Assembly (NCBI GenBank): GCA_947304185.1
Contig: CAMZAM010000012.1
Location: forward strand, 1 to 63,444
DNA length: 63,444 nucleotides
Direction: 5' to 3'
Source: an uncultured Bacteroidales bacterium
Lineage (GTDB): Bacteria; Bacteroidota; Bacteroidia; Bacteroidales; F082
A program made the translations under genes and the position numbers. The notes beneath the pieces are model-generated. The model made no database searches, was not told the DNA's origin, and was given only the letters and a program-made list of their open reading frames with translations. Positions 53,001-60,087 of the stretch are shown in pieces. The stretch's first letter is position 1. Every line of letters starts with the position of its first letter.

Positions 53001-53634
53001 GAGTAATTGTAAGATCTCCTGTTGGTGTTGGAGGTGTTGGAGGGACCGGGCCTGAACCTGGAGTGTACTCGAAAGTGGTCTTAGGCAGGAAGTTACGCTG
53101 TGAAGCTGAGATTGATTCCAAGCTGCTGTAGCTGTAACCCTGAACACATGAACCATCAACTGCTTCACCACCCCAAGTGATTGACTTGTAGCTGCCTTTT
53201 GTTGTGTTGTACACACCAATCAACAAATTGCCGCCTGTGTAGCCGTAAGGAGTGCTGAATGTGATTGTCATTGTCGAAGCTGTACCGTCAAGTGTACCTT
53301 CGTAAACAATGACAGCACCTTCTGGACCAGCGAAATCGCTGATCGATGCTGATTCAACTTCCTTAACAAACACCTGGAAGTTGCTTCCCCATAAATCAGA
53401 TGCCGGAGTTGTTGCATAGAAAGTGACACCATTGATGACACCATCTGCCATATCCGTCAATTCTGATGCCGGAAATACCATCTCACATTTCAAATATGCG
53501 TCGGCATAGAAACCGTACACCGGAACATAACTGTTGGTTGCTGTTCCATCATGAACTGTGAGTTCATCTGCTCTCAGGAAGCTTGTGCTTCCGAATAAGA
53601 GCACCATCAAAAAGAGAATAAGTTTTTTACTCAT
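47089..53634 (-). CDS. Giant T9SS-exported adhesin-like protein, second paralogue (2181 aa)
   Basis: A paralogue of the 2508-aa protein in a different domain order. A signal peptide (KLILFLMVLLFGSTSFLRAD) precedes three copies of a roughly 175-residue domain, at about 23-195, 562-732 and 1190-1363 (typical pattern IGDGTS, then EQIFTADEIGMAGTINSI). Two choice-of-anchor J domains lie at about 934-1115 and 1606-1780. Carboxypeptidase-regulatory-like stretches (YATLTGHVNELISG) and Pro/Thr linkers lie between. Residues about 1790-2070 have propeller-like repeats (DGEYIYTSNWGY, FDGEYIYGVANSS) absent from the neighbour. The C-terminus is a T9SS sorting domain (NAIYPNPTSGDLHI to KRVTVVK). The promoter box is at 53729-53736. 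An adhesive surface role is inferred. Confidence 0.88.
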   Translation of the reverse strand: MSKKLILFLMVLLFGSTSFLRADELTVHDGTATNSYVPVYGFYADAYLKCEMVFPASELTDMADGVINGVTFYATTPASDLWGSNFQVFVKEVESASISDFAGPEGAVIVYEGTLDGTASTMTITFSTPYGYTGGNLLIGVYNTTKGSYKSITWGGEAVDGSCVQGYSYSSLESISASQRNFLPKTTFEYTPGSGPVPPTPPTPTGDLTITPNPFELAYRPVNGWMEPYSVKIINGGSTATIEGTLSNTSGDAPFALSEPVNTTLETGDIFTFDIEFNSEVNGDYTEEFTLFYVLNSKDIITIPVTGNIYTAEAGDIVETAKNVSWSGDAYTDTPDAAEVHPNYNLYGMTQMKNDVIYKFTLGKDSRLTATGGDDFIAVYNYGANTHLTAAVEPVIIGTSGIIDDEVLLKGTYYLVVASDNISDININRVELSAPSELIALAPADGATGLEGTIELTWEGGDNATQYQVLFGTSPTSLPVVLDWTAVDQNYGSFDVTSLVENNTQYFWQIKAKNSEGMVQTVRRGFTTALTAPNTVTASEQQIFTDGSTLIKWKHSAGGGGVLPETQIGSGTSNSNYLPTYNLYNYSLSEQIYTGDEIGGAGVINSISFYSLGTITRNLKIYMANTDKTSFTGGSDWVAMTADDLVFEGDVAMTPNTWVTIELTEPFNFDGSNMLLTVTDHTGTWTSSIYYYTFDATAQAINVYQDSGAYNALAPSGSGTVRNFKNQIIINKDGAKAPEMNRGFLGFNLYYGDVKVNDELLQEKQYLLENLPYNMDGHDINVTAVYDEGESGHSTPEVLVQVSGYATLTGHVNELISGNPVEGVTVTFYGKDEFNNDVTFDGTTNASGKYTITVKAGNYYRGIATQDGMEPSYMADPVAVAYEGTETVDFIIHEEYKPVLSVYAEEIDPSMSKVTWSINTAISGGGVVVGGGDEFSVNFDDNQIPAGWVNIDGDGDGNVWVSSANPGIYHNSGVSLSGTGHNASEAYVISGSYANQTGVALTPNNYLVTPQVTIGAGSTFSFWACAQDASYAAEHFGVAVSTAGNTSASDFTMLQEWTLTAKGSGEKSIGRDGQTRAQGNWYLYSVDLDAYAGQNVYLAIRHFNCTDMFILNVDDVELAAASKGRSVQNYTLYRKAILKENGLVPADSVMLADGYTDTLYADFTWNNMEPGLYQYGVSAVYPSPSKGGNRDQVVIGDGTSTTYVTPFNSLWGYSFVEQIFTADEIGMAGTINSIAFNMQSTSPATHDIEIFMVNTDRAEFATTDDYVTVTAGDKVFEGSVTFEAGAWTTITLDTPFQYDGTNNLMIGMHEYTSGYSTRYFYYTSKTGSVVTYHSDSANPDPYNLGSYSGNKYVSPNRANITIDIVPGGGGGGGNDNPVTPITWSNILPKDMETTVTVNAHVAAGTAEGAIVTMTNDFENIAYDAVLDETGSVTFENFRKGDYVVTVDLEGYTSTYAETPVSIWGETEITAELTEILKPVDEVNVSITGFARWTEVIPVDRMPERYFVTLDGALVAETTENYYQFEDLVEGSTYTAAVAVVYSTGMSAYVTKNFTYEGCAGVAQQVEDLAVDTASCVDMNVVLVWNGGTPTPTPPTPPTPPTGNTYDFDNGTFQGWTTIDANNDGYDWVLGSQIGGVYLVAGASLAGSGHNSSADMVCSGSFSNATGAAITPDNYLVSPAKAEYTGISFWACAQDASYAAEHFGVAVSTGNSVSDFVMVQEWTMTAKSAGAMSVGRDGQTRAQGSWHEYTVDLSAYAGQEIWVAIRHFNCNDQFILNVDDITLGVPEKATMDNTPYASAPAAPAREMWDVLASFNAAEGGQYGVVTDGEYIYTSNWGYSSAAHNFYKYDMEGNMIEGFEIPGCGTLRGMTFDGEYIYGVANSSTIYCVDLNNHALISQTTSVYGAMRGITYDAERDGFWVIGNWSGNLTLVDRTGAIVQVGPEPTSASDLAYYKDADGVEHVYCFNNGDNGVYDYNITTNTLGGQVFNFSSVSGVSGDASSGGCHIANYGDKLAFYGDMQQSPNYIVICELGEAGGGGQPAGTLTPNKFNILVDGEVVGVTASSYYTYECPDYENHVYTVVWVDGNYGVSCEASVEYKIGLGVNEYELVNAIYPNPTSGDLHINAQAMTRISIVNTMGQVVYEQNVNADEVVLDMAKYEAGVYMVNIYTENGSSVKRVTVVK
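48290..48830 (-). repeat. Near-identical DNA segment shared with 43130-43700
   Basis: Partner of the segment in the neighbouring giant gene. A third, more diverged copy lies at about 50280-50835 in the same gene. The next 40 bp (48833-48872) are a GGAGGTGTT microsatellite encoding the PTPPTP linker. Confidence 0.85.
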
Positions 53635-53728
53635 AATTGAATGATTTTGTTAATAAATTTGTTAATTGAACTTTCTTTTTTCTAGTAATTTATAAGTTTT
53701 AAACCTATTTTTTTACCTATTTAACTCG

Positions 53729-53736
53729 CAAATATA
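53729..53736 (-). promoter_or_regulatory. -7 box of the 2181-aa adhesin gene
   Basis: The minus strand reads TATATTTG, 94 bp before the ATG at 53634, which leaves an AT-rich leader of roughly 85 nt. Confidence 0.55.
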
Positions 53737-53798
53737 CGCACTTTTTAGATACGCGCGCACGTTTTTTTCAATTTTTTTTCAACAGACCTGCAATTTTT

Positions 53799-55310
53799 TT
53801 ATCCGACATGGATGTTTTCTTTTACCAATTTCATGATTTTTTCTTCATCGTTTCCGAGTTCGGCACGCAGATTTGCGTCGTTGAAATTCCTCAGATACTT
53901 GATGAGATAATCGATGATATTATCAGAAAATACGCCTTTTGCCGTATATATGGCTCTATCTTTCTCGAGCTCGTCGGCGGCTCTCACACATGAGTCAGGG
54001 AGCTGCTCCAAAGCCTCAGCGACAGCCTTGTTTTTGTCGTCGTGGATATTGACGCCCAGACCGACGTAAGTTTTTTCCGCCACCTTGAGGGCGTCAGGAC
54101 TCTCCATGCCGTAACGGGCCGCTGCGCACAATGCCGCCATCAGCAGATAGAGGTCGGCGCATCCGTCGGAAGCACGCCACTCGAACGTCTGTTTGTCGCT
54201 GAAGTCGCGGTTCGACGGCTTCTCAACAGGATTGGCATCGGCAAGCATGTCCTTTCCGTTGTTGATCCATCCCAGCGGCACACGCACCAAGGCACTGCGA
54301 TTTGAGAACGACCAGCAGAGCGAGGTAGGAGCCTCCTGATGAGGCACTAAACGCATGAATGACAATGGGTTAGGATTACCGAATGCTGGCAATGAAGTAC
54401 CTGCCATCATATAGCCTGCGATGGCTTTCTTGGCGTAGTCGGTGAGCTCTCCGTTCTTCACCATCACGCTCTTGCCGTTCTTGGTGAACTTACAGTGTAC
54501 GTGCAGACCGCTTCCGGCCTTGCCCACAGTGATCTTCGGAGCGAAGGTGATAGTAACGCCGTATTGATATGCCAGTTGACGCATAATCCATTTAGCCACA
54601 ACAAGTTGGTCGGCTGCGTCTTCGATATTCGTAGGTAAAAATTCTATCTCATTCTGTTCATAAATCTTGCCGTCTTTGGTGAAGTTACCCACCTCTGAGT
54701 GACCGTATTTGATGAGTCCGCCAGCCTGAGCGATGAGACGCATGGCTTCGACGCGGTAGTCGGTGAACTTATTGAACGGAGCGCTCTCGTGATAGCCTTT
54801 CTGATCAGGCACTTCATAGGTTTCCTCGTCATCGGCTATGATATAGTATTCGAGTTCGCCCATAGTCTCCATCTTAAGGCCAGTGCTCTTCTGAAACACC
54901 TGATGTGCCTTGTGGAGAATGTATTCCGGTGAGCTCTCGAATGGTTCTCCGTCGCGGTTGTAGAACGAACAAAGGATATCGACTGTCGGTATCTCGGTGA
55001 ACGGGTTACGGAATGCCGTTCTGAACTTAGGCATAACGTAAAGGTCAGATTTGCCTGCCTCGATGAAAGGGAACAGACTCGATCCGTCGACGCGTTCTCC
55101 TGCCGAGAGGATGTTGTCAAGATGTTCGTAGCTGTGGATTACAAAATTGAGTGTTTTTAGACGGCCGTCCCATCCGCAGTAATGGAAATTGATAAATTCT
55201 ACTTGATTTTCTTCGCAGTAGCGGATGATGTCCAGCTTTGTAAACTCTGCTGCCGGTTTTTGAAGATAGCTAACCAGCAGGTTTGGATTCATTTGAATTC
55301 TTGCGTCCAT
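53799..55310 (-). CDS. glnA: Glutamine synthetase family protein
   Basis: The 503-aa protein belongs to the type I-like glutamine synthetase superfamily (ammonia plus glutamate to glutamine). The beta-grasp start is visible in FHYCGWDGRLKTLNFVI. The catalytic core contains ELEYYIIADD, NEIEFLPTN, GKAGSGLHVHCKF and SFSNRSALVRVPLGW. The canonical NSYKRL block is replaced by PLSFMRLVPHQEAP, a divergent version. Bacteroidota often have several GS types, so this may be a secondary enzyme or a related ligase. The promoter box (55320-55327) excludes codons before 55310. With ATG 55310 the mRNA leader would be only a few bases; the next ATG, at 55292, starts MNPNLLVSYLQKPAAEFTK, close to other members. 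Confidence 0.85.
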   Translation of the reverse strand: MDARIQMNPNLLVSYLQKPAAEFTKLDIIRYCEENQVEFINFHYCGWDGRLKTLNFVIHSYEHLDNILSAGERVDGSSLFPFIEAGKSDLYVMPKFRTAFRNPFTEIPTVDILCSFYNRDGEPFESSPEYILHKAHQVFQKSTGLKMETMGELEYYIIADDEETYEVPDQKGYHESAPFNKFTDYRVEAMRLIAQAGGLIKYGHSEVGNFTKDGKIYEQNEIEFLPTNIEDAADQLVVAKWIMRQLAYQYGVTITFAPKITVGKAGSGLHVHCKFTKNGKSVMVKNGELTDYAKKAIAGYMMAGTSLPAFGNPNPLSFMRLVPHQEAPTSLCWSFSNRSALVRVPLGWINNGKDMLADANPVEKPSNRDFSDKQTFEWRASDGCADLYLLMAALCAAARYGMESPDALKVAEKTYVGLGVNIHDDKNKAVAEALEQLPDSCVRAADELEKDRAIYTAKGVFSDNIIDYLIKYLRNFNDANLRAELGNDEEKIMKLVKENIHVG

Positions 55311-55319
55311 GATGATATG

Positions 55320-55327
55320 CAAAATTA
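55320..55327 (-). promoter_or_regulatory. -7 box of glnA
   Basis: The minus strand reads TAATTTTG, only 9 bp before the ATG at 55310, which implies a very short leader. Confidence 0.55.
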
Positions 55328-55407
55328 TTTTAAAATTCTACAATGTATATTGGACTGGCAAAGATATGGTAAAAAATTATACGTTCGACAATTTTTTCAA
55401 CAAATTA

Positions 55408-56514
55408 TCAACATTTGTACAATTCTAAAAGACGGCGAGCGCCTTCATACGCACTCATTCTCTTATTTTCAACATCGTTTTCAACAAGCTTCAGCATGTC
55501 TTTTACGAGCGTGTTTTCATAGAAATTGCTCTTTAAAGTGCTCTCAATTGTATCGAGCATCATCTGGACGTCCTGGCGGGCGCGTTTCTCGTCGAGATAA
55601 CCAGATTTTCTTATGTTTTCGACGTGTGTTGTCACCATGTTCCACACTTCGTTGACGTTGAAGTGCGTCAAGGCAGAGCATGTCGTCACTTTCACTGGCT
55701 GTCCCGACTCTGACGGCGGGAACAGATGCACTGCGTTACGGATCTCGGCGGCGGCTCTCTCGGCGCGGGCGACGTTGTCACCATCAGCTTTGTTGACAAC
55801 GATGCCGTCGGCCATCTCCATGATGCCTCGTTTGATACCCTGTAACTCGTCGCCCGCGCCTCCAATGAGGACTAACAGGAAGTAGTCGACCATCGAATAG
55901 ACAGCCGTCTCGCTTTGTCCGACGCCGACAGTCTCAACGATGATAGTGTCGAAACCAGCGGCCTCACAGAGGATGATGGCTTCTCTGGTCTTACGGGCCA
56001 CGCCTCCCAAGGTGCCGGCCGATGCCGACGGACGGATGTAGGCGTTATGTTGCTGCGAGAGTTCTTCCATACGGGTCTTATCGCCCAAAATAGAGCCCTT
56101 TGAGCGTTGTGAACTCGGGTCGATGGCAAGCACAGCCAAGCGATGATTGTTCTTACACAGTTCCATACCGAGAGCCTCGATAAAAGTGCTCTTTCCTGCT
56201 CCTGGAACGCCAGTAATACCCAGACGAAGCGCCTTTCCGCTGTGCGGGATGCACTCGGCGATGATCTCTTGAGCAAGTTTCTGATGTGAAGGCAGAGAAC
56301 TCTCCACCAAGGTGATGGCCTTACTTAAAATGGTGATGTCGCCGGCAAGGATGCCGTCGACATACTCCTTCAATGGCAGAAGCTTCTGACGGCTTCCCAT
56401 CAGTCGCTCCAAAGCCTTAGGGTTAACCTGCACTGCATTCTGATCGCCTTCGGTCACTTGCAGTGCAGATTCCCATTCATGCTGCTGATTTTCAAAATGT
56501 TCATTCTCTACCAT
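55408..56514 (-). CDS. meaB: Methylmalonyl-CoA mutase-associated GTPase MeaB
   Basis: The 368-aa G3E-type GTPase protects and reloads B12-dependent methylmalonyl-CoA mutase. The P-loop is GVPGAGKST at 102-110. VLAIDPSSQRSKGSILGDKTRM is the family switch region, IIVETVGVGQSE follows, and the base-recognition motif is VVNKADGDN. It supports succinate/propionate metabolism, typical of Bacteroidales, but the mutase genes are not in the window. The ATG at 56514 is about where transcription should start from the box at 56519-56526, so the mRNA may be leaderless. The next in-frame ATG is not until residue 39. Confidence 0.94.
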   Translation of the reverse strand: MVENEHFENQQHEWESALQVTEGDQNAVQVNPKALERLMGSRQKLLPLKEYVDGILAGDITILSKAITLVESSLPSHQKLAQEIIAECIPHSGKALRLGITGVPGAGKSTFIEALGMELCKNNHRLAVLAIDPSSQRSKGSILGDKTRMEELSQQHNAYIRPSASAGTLGGVARKTREAIILCEAAGFDTIIVETVGVGQSETAVYSMVDYFLLVLIGGAGDELQGIKRGIMEMADGIVVNKADGDNVARAERAAAEIRNAVHLFPPSESGQPVKVTTCSALTHFNVNEVWNMVTTHVENIRKSGYLDEKRARQDVQMMLDTIESTLKSNFYENTLVKDMLKLVENDVENKRMSAYEGARRLLELYKC

Positions 56515-56518
56515 GTGG

Positions 56519-56526
56519 CAAAAATA
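56519..56526 (-). promoter_or_regulatory. -7 box of meaB
   Basis: The minus strand reads TATTTTTG followed by CCAC and then the ATG at 56514. Transcription would start at or next to the initiator codon. Confidence 0.55.
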
Positions 56527-56553
56527 AACATTTTTTCATTACGAGCAATATTT

Positions 56554-57345
56554 TTAGTCAATATTAAATCCTAAACCGATCGACATCTGGTACATATTGT
56601 TGATTTCGTCTCTGCTGTCCTTGACGCTGAAAAAGTCAGTGAGACCATATCTTGCAAACAATACGAAGTTGTCGATGGCGAGTGAAAACAGTGCATTCAC
56701 ACCGACAGGATTATAATCGAGATTCTTTGTGATGGTATGCTTCGAACCGCCGTATCTTGCGAACGAACGGACTCCGAAACGCCATTCAGCTTCAACGCCG
56801 GCTGCCAAAGCAACAGGAGTGTTGTTGATATCACACTGAACCTGCAGCAGCAAAGGAAGACGCAAGCTCCAATAGCGCAGGAAACTGCGATGTGCGTAGT
56901 TATTGACAGGACCATTGCCTTCTTCCGAAGAATAGGCGTTCAGCGACTGGAAATAAGCCTTGCGTTCGTCATCAACACGCAAAACAACATCATGTGAAAA
57001 ATAATTGTAGCTATTGCTGAGACCAAGACCCCACGACATTCCAAAATGATCGTTGCAAGCGGTAAAAAGCGCGTGTTGGTTATAGGTACCCCACTCAAAT
57101 GATGATGAACGGAGCGGCACATGTGCTTCAGGACCGAACGGATCGCTGGTCATGTTAAGAAAACCATAATACCAGTCAGGAAGAGTCTGCTGAAGCTTGC
57201 TGCTGAACAATCTCTCGACAAAGGTGACCGTCTCCCTGCGGCCGTTGTCCATTTCTTTCGTAATCCTAACAGTCTCTGCGACTTGCGCGAATGCTCCGAT
57301 TGTTGCGAAGAGCATTATCGCTGCTAAAAATGTAGTTTTTTTCAT
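56554..57345 (-). CDS. Outer-membrane beta-barrel-like protein of unknown function
   Basis: The 263-aa protein has a signal peptide (MKKTTFLAAIMLFATIGAFAQ) and amphipathic strands through most of its length, such as WSLRLPLLLQVQCDI, VALAAGVEAEWRFGVRSF and FVLFARYGLTDFF. It ends MYQMSIGLGFNID, close to the usual barrel terminus. I do not recognise a family. It lies 112 bp after the TolC gene with its own promoter box, so it is probably a separate unit and not an efflux subunit. Upstream in-frame codons are excluded by the promoter at 57375-57382. Confidence 0.75.
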   Translation of the reverse strand: MKKTTFLAAIMLFATIGAFAQVAETVRITKEMDNGRRETVTFVERLFSSKLQQTLPDWYYGFLNMTSDPFGPEAHVPLRSSSFEWGTYNQHALFTACNDHFGMSWGLGLSNSYNYFSHDVVLRVDDERKAYFQSLNAYSSEEGNGPVNNYAHRSFLRYWSLRLPLLLQVQCDINNTPVALAAGVEAEWRFGVRSFARYGGSKHTITKNLDYNPVGVNALFSLAIDNFVLFARYGLTDFFSVKDSRDEINNMYQMSIGLGFNID

Positions 57346-57374
57346 AGTTATAATTTTGATACATCTTCTTAACG

Positions 57375-57382
57375 CAAAAATA
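57375..57382 (-). promoter_or_regulatory. -7 box of the 263-aa barrel gene
   Basis: The minus strand reads TATTTTTG, 29 bp before the ATG at 57345. Confidence 0.5.
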
Positions 57383-57457
57383 CACATTTTGCTGCATGTA
57401 TGATCAAAAAAAACAACTATTTAATTATTGAATTATTATATTTCAATAGTATTGAAA

Positions 57458-58765
57458 TTATTGGTTATAAAAATTCAATACTTCCACCCTATAGAGATAC
57501 TCATATTTGGCTTGCAGCATCTCGCTTTCCGACTTAAACAGGCGGTTTTTGCTTTCGTTGAGCTCTAGAAGAGTGGCACGGCCGGCCTCAAAGCTTTCTT
57601 TCGAATAGTTATAGGCTACCTGCGACGACAGGAAGGTCTCCTCGGCAGCTTTATATTTCTGCTCGGCGGCAAGAGCACTATAGTAAGCCTGTTGGATCTC
57701 CTTTTTCAGCTGTTTCTTTGTGGTGCTTATAGCAAGTTCTTGATTTTCAATCGACAACTTGGTTTGTGCAACACGATATTTGGTCTGCATACCATTAAAA
57801 ATCGGCACGCTCAGCCTCACTCCAAAGCTCGTTCTGCCGTTGTTGTTGATTTGTTCGTCGAATGGCAGATTATAATTGTTGTTAAAGTAATGATAATAGC
57901 CATTTGAATAGCCCGCAAAGAGGCTCAGCGACGGGTACCACGATGATTTTGAAGCTTTTACGTCGAATTCCGTCTTCTCCAACCGCATGTTGGCTGCTTC
58001 CATCTTAGGCTGATGATTCAGCGCGAATTCATACGTCGACTCCTGCGATGGCAAAGTGCCCGCCTCGACAGGTGTGTATATTTCAGGTTCCACCACGTCG
58101 AAGTCGTTCATATCCTCCAACTCCAGAGCCTGCACGATATCTAACAGACTGAGCATCAAATTGTTATCAGCCTGTACCAACGACGATTTAGCTGTTGCGA
58201 CTTGGGCTGCGCTTTCGTAGACGTCAGACTGCGGCACCTTACCCAACTCATAGAGCTGCTGTGTCTTTTCATGCTGTTCCTCAGTGAGTGTCAGCTGTTT
58301 CTCAGCGATAGCCTTAAGTTCCTTATTATAAACCACCTGCATGTAATACGACATGATAAGAAGCTTCAGGTCGTACTTGGCGGCTTCGAGATCTTTCTTG
58401 GCGGCGTTCATCTCAAGACTGCTCGACTTCATCTGGTTGTAGAGGCTTAGACCATTGAAAAGAGGCATTCCCACTGATACTCCGAACGATAGTGATGTCG
58501 AGTTATCCGACACATAGACGCCGTTGGCCGATGGCGACTGTCCAAAACCAAAGCTCTGGCTCGCGTCGGCGCTGACCGTTGGCAACCATGCGTTTTTCGA
58601 CATCTTATATTGATATTCGGAACTCTTTTGGCCGATGACGCTCTGCAGTATTGTCACATTATGCTCCATGGCATAGTCGACGCACTCATCGAGGGTCCAG
58701 ACCTTTTGCGCCTGACTTGCAAAAGACAGCGTTATTATTGAAATTATGAGCAGTGCTTTTTTCAT
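57458..58765 (-). CDS. TolC-family outer-membrane efflux protein
   Basis: The 435-aa protein forms the trimeric outer-membrane channel of an efflux system. A signal peptide (LLIISIITLSFASQAQ) is followed by VWTLDECVDYAMEHN, the usual TolC start. Two long helical repeats follow, with GLSLYNQMKSSSLEMNAAKK in the first and RVAQTKLSIENQELAIS in the second, and strands FGVSVGMPLFNG and FGVRLSVPIFNG in the two halves. The start at 58765 matches the signal peptide; upstream codons would read into the MITE-like element at 58791-58924. It is the last gene of an ABC-type tripartite efflux operon. Confidence 0.93.
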   Translation of the reverse strand: MKKALLIISIITLSFASQAQKVWTLDECVDYAMEHNVTILQSVIGQKSSEYQYKMSKNAWLPTVSADASQSFGFGQSPSANGVYVSDNSTSLSFGVSVGMPLFNGLSLYNQMKSSSLEMNAAKKDLEAAKYDLKLLIMSYYMQVVYNKELKAIAEKQLTLTEEQHEKTQQLYELGKVPQSDVYESAAQVATAKSSLVQADNNLMLSLLDIVQALELEDMNDFDVVEPEIYTPVEAGTLPSQESTYEFALNHQPKMEAANMRLEKTEFDVKASKSSWYPSLSLFAGYSNGYYHYFNNNYNLPFDEQINNNGRTSFGVRLSVPIFNGMQTKYRVAQTKLSIENQELAISTTKKQLKKEIQQAYYSALAAEQKYKAAEETFLSSQVAYNYSKESFEAGRATLLELNESKNRLFKSESEMLQAKYEYLYRVEVLNFYNQ

Positions 58766-58790
58766 ATAGTATTTAATTATTGAATTATTC

Positions 58791-58924
58791 GTCATTTCGA
58801 GCGTAGTCGAGAAATCCTCCATCCGAAAAATCTATTTATGAATAGTTCTTTTTCCATATTGTTTTTCCTCAAAGAGGATTTCTCCATTACCATCTCACTT
58901 CGTTCGATGTTCAGTCGAAATGAC
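58791..58924. mobile_element. MITE-like inverted-repeat element, copy 2 (134 bp)
   Basis: The ends are the same perfect 10-bp repeat as copy 1, GTCATTTCGA (58791-58800) and TCGAAATGAC (58915-58924), with inner GAGAAATCCTC-type edges. The arms are about 30 and 51 bp, and the centre is 53 bp, almost the size of copy 1. It sits between the adaptor and TolC genes. No transposase is present. Confidence 0.65.
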
Positions 58925-58932
58925 GGGAGTTA

Positions 58933-60006
58933 TTATTTGAATATCTCATTGCCTCTAATTTGATCCCCCGCCTCAAGTCCTTCATTAATCACAATATTTA
59001 CTCCATCCGACAAGCCTGTTGTCACCGGAGTCTTCACGTTGTTTTTATATACAAAGGTGCTGTCGTTGCTGTAAACGATGCAGCTCTCAGGTATAATGAC
59101 GGCGTCAACGGCCTGTTCGATAATGATTTCGCCGTTGGCGCTGTAGCCTGCTCTAAGGGTCACATCTTCGGGGATGATGAGGCGTGCCTTCATCTGGAAG
59201 AACACCGCTCCACTCTCGGAAGTGCCTTTAGGAGCTATATATTCCAGCACCGCATCGAACTTTCTGTCGTTCATAGCACCAATGGTAATCTGCATCGGCA
59301 TACCCTCGCTGATACGTCCGACTTCGGTCTCATCCATCTTGCCTTCGAATATCATGTCGCGCATGTCAGCGACAGTGGCGATGGTTGTTCCATCGTTAAA
59401 CGTGTTGGAGTTGATGACGCTGTTACCGACCTTTACCGGGATGTCGAGGATCATGCCGTCGATGGTTGATTTTATTGAGGTGTTGGTGTACTGTGAGGCG
59501 TTTTTCGAGATGCCTTCTTTCACGATGTTGAGCTGATCGAGGGCGTTGTTGTAGTTTTCCTTCGCCTGCTCATACTCCAGCTGCGACTTCTCGAACTCCT
59601 CGGTGGCTATCAAACCCTTGTCTTTCAAGGCTTTCTGACGTTCATAGGTCTTCTCCACATTGTCAAGGTTGAGTTTTGCGAGCTTCACCTGCGACTCGGT
59701 AGCTGTAAGGTTGGCCACGTCTGGAATGATCTTCACCACCGCGATGACTTCATCCTTCTTTATCATCTGACCTGCTTCCTTATAGATTTTGCTGATGATT
59801 CCTGATACCTGCGGTTTGATGGAGACTTCATCTCTCGGGTTGATCTGACCTGTGATGACGGTCTTCTTCTGAATCGTCCCGATGGTGGCTTCCACCGTCT
59901 CATATACTTTTTCCTTTGGCTGTGATTTCTTGAACAGATAGCTGAATGTCCAAATCACTGCTACGCCTAATGCGATGAAAAACAAGATTTTAAAGAATTT
60001 TCTCAT
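58933..60006 (-). CDS. Periplasmic adaptor (MacA/HlyD-type membrane fusion protein)
   Basis: The 357-aa protein is anchored by an N-terminal membrane segment (IALGVAVIWTFSYLF). It has the lipoyl halves VEATIGTIQKKTVITGQI and IDGMILDIPVKVGNSVI, with a coiled hairpin at about 100-170 (SQVKLAKLNLDNVEKTYERQ). A beta-barrel domain comes after (MDETEVGRISEGMPMQITIG). It would link the ABC permeases to TolC. It starts 78 bp after the second permease, across short tandem repeats, and is followed by the MITE-like element and then TolC. Confidence 0.93.
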   Translation of the reverse strand: MRKFFKILFFIALGVAVIWTFSYLFKKSQPKEKVYETVEATIGTIQKKTVITGQINPRDEVSIKPQVSGIISKIYKEAGQMIKKDEVIAVVKIIPDVANLTATESQVKLAKLNLDNVEKTYERQKALKDKGLIATEEFEKSQLEYEQAKENYNNALDQLNIVKEGISKNASQYTNTSIKSTIDGMILDIPVKVGNSVINSNTFNDGTTIATVADMRDMIFEGKMDETEVGRISEGMPMQITIGAMNDRKFDAVLEYIAPKGTSESGAVFFQMKARLIIPEDVTLRAGYSANGEIIIEQAVDAVIIPESCIVYSNDSTFVYKNNVKTPVTTGLSDGVNIVINEGLEAGDQIRGNEIFK

Positions 60007-60027
60007 ATTGCTAATAATTTATATATT

Positions 60028-60087
60028 TTCAACTTTAAACTTTCAACTTTAAACTACTATAAACTTTAAACTATAAACTATAAACTA
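60028..60087. repeat. Short tandem repeats between permease and adaptor genes
   Basis: TTCAACTTTAAACT is repeated perfectly at 60028 and 60042, followed by repeated ATAAACT units up to the permease stop codon. Confidence 0.85.
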
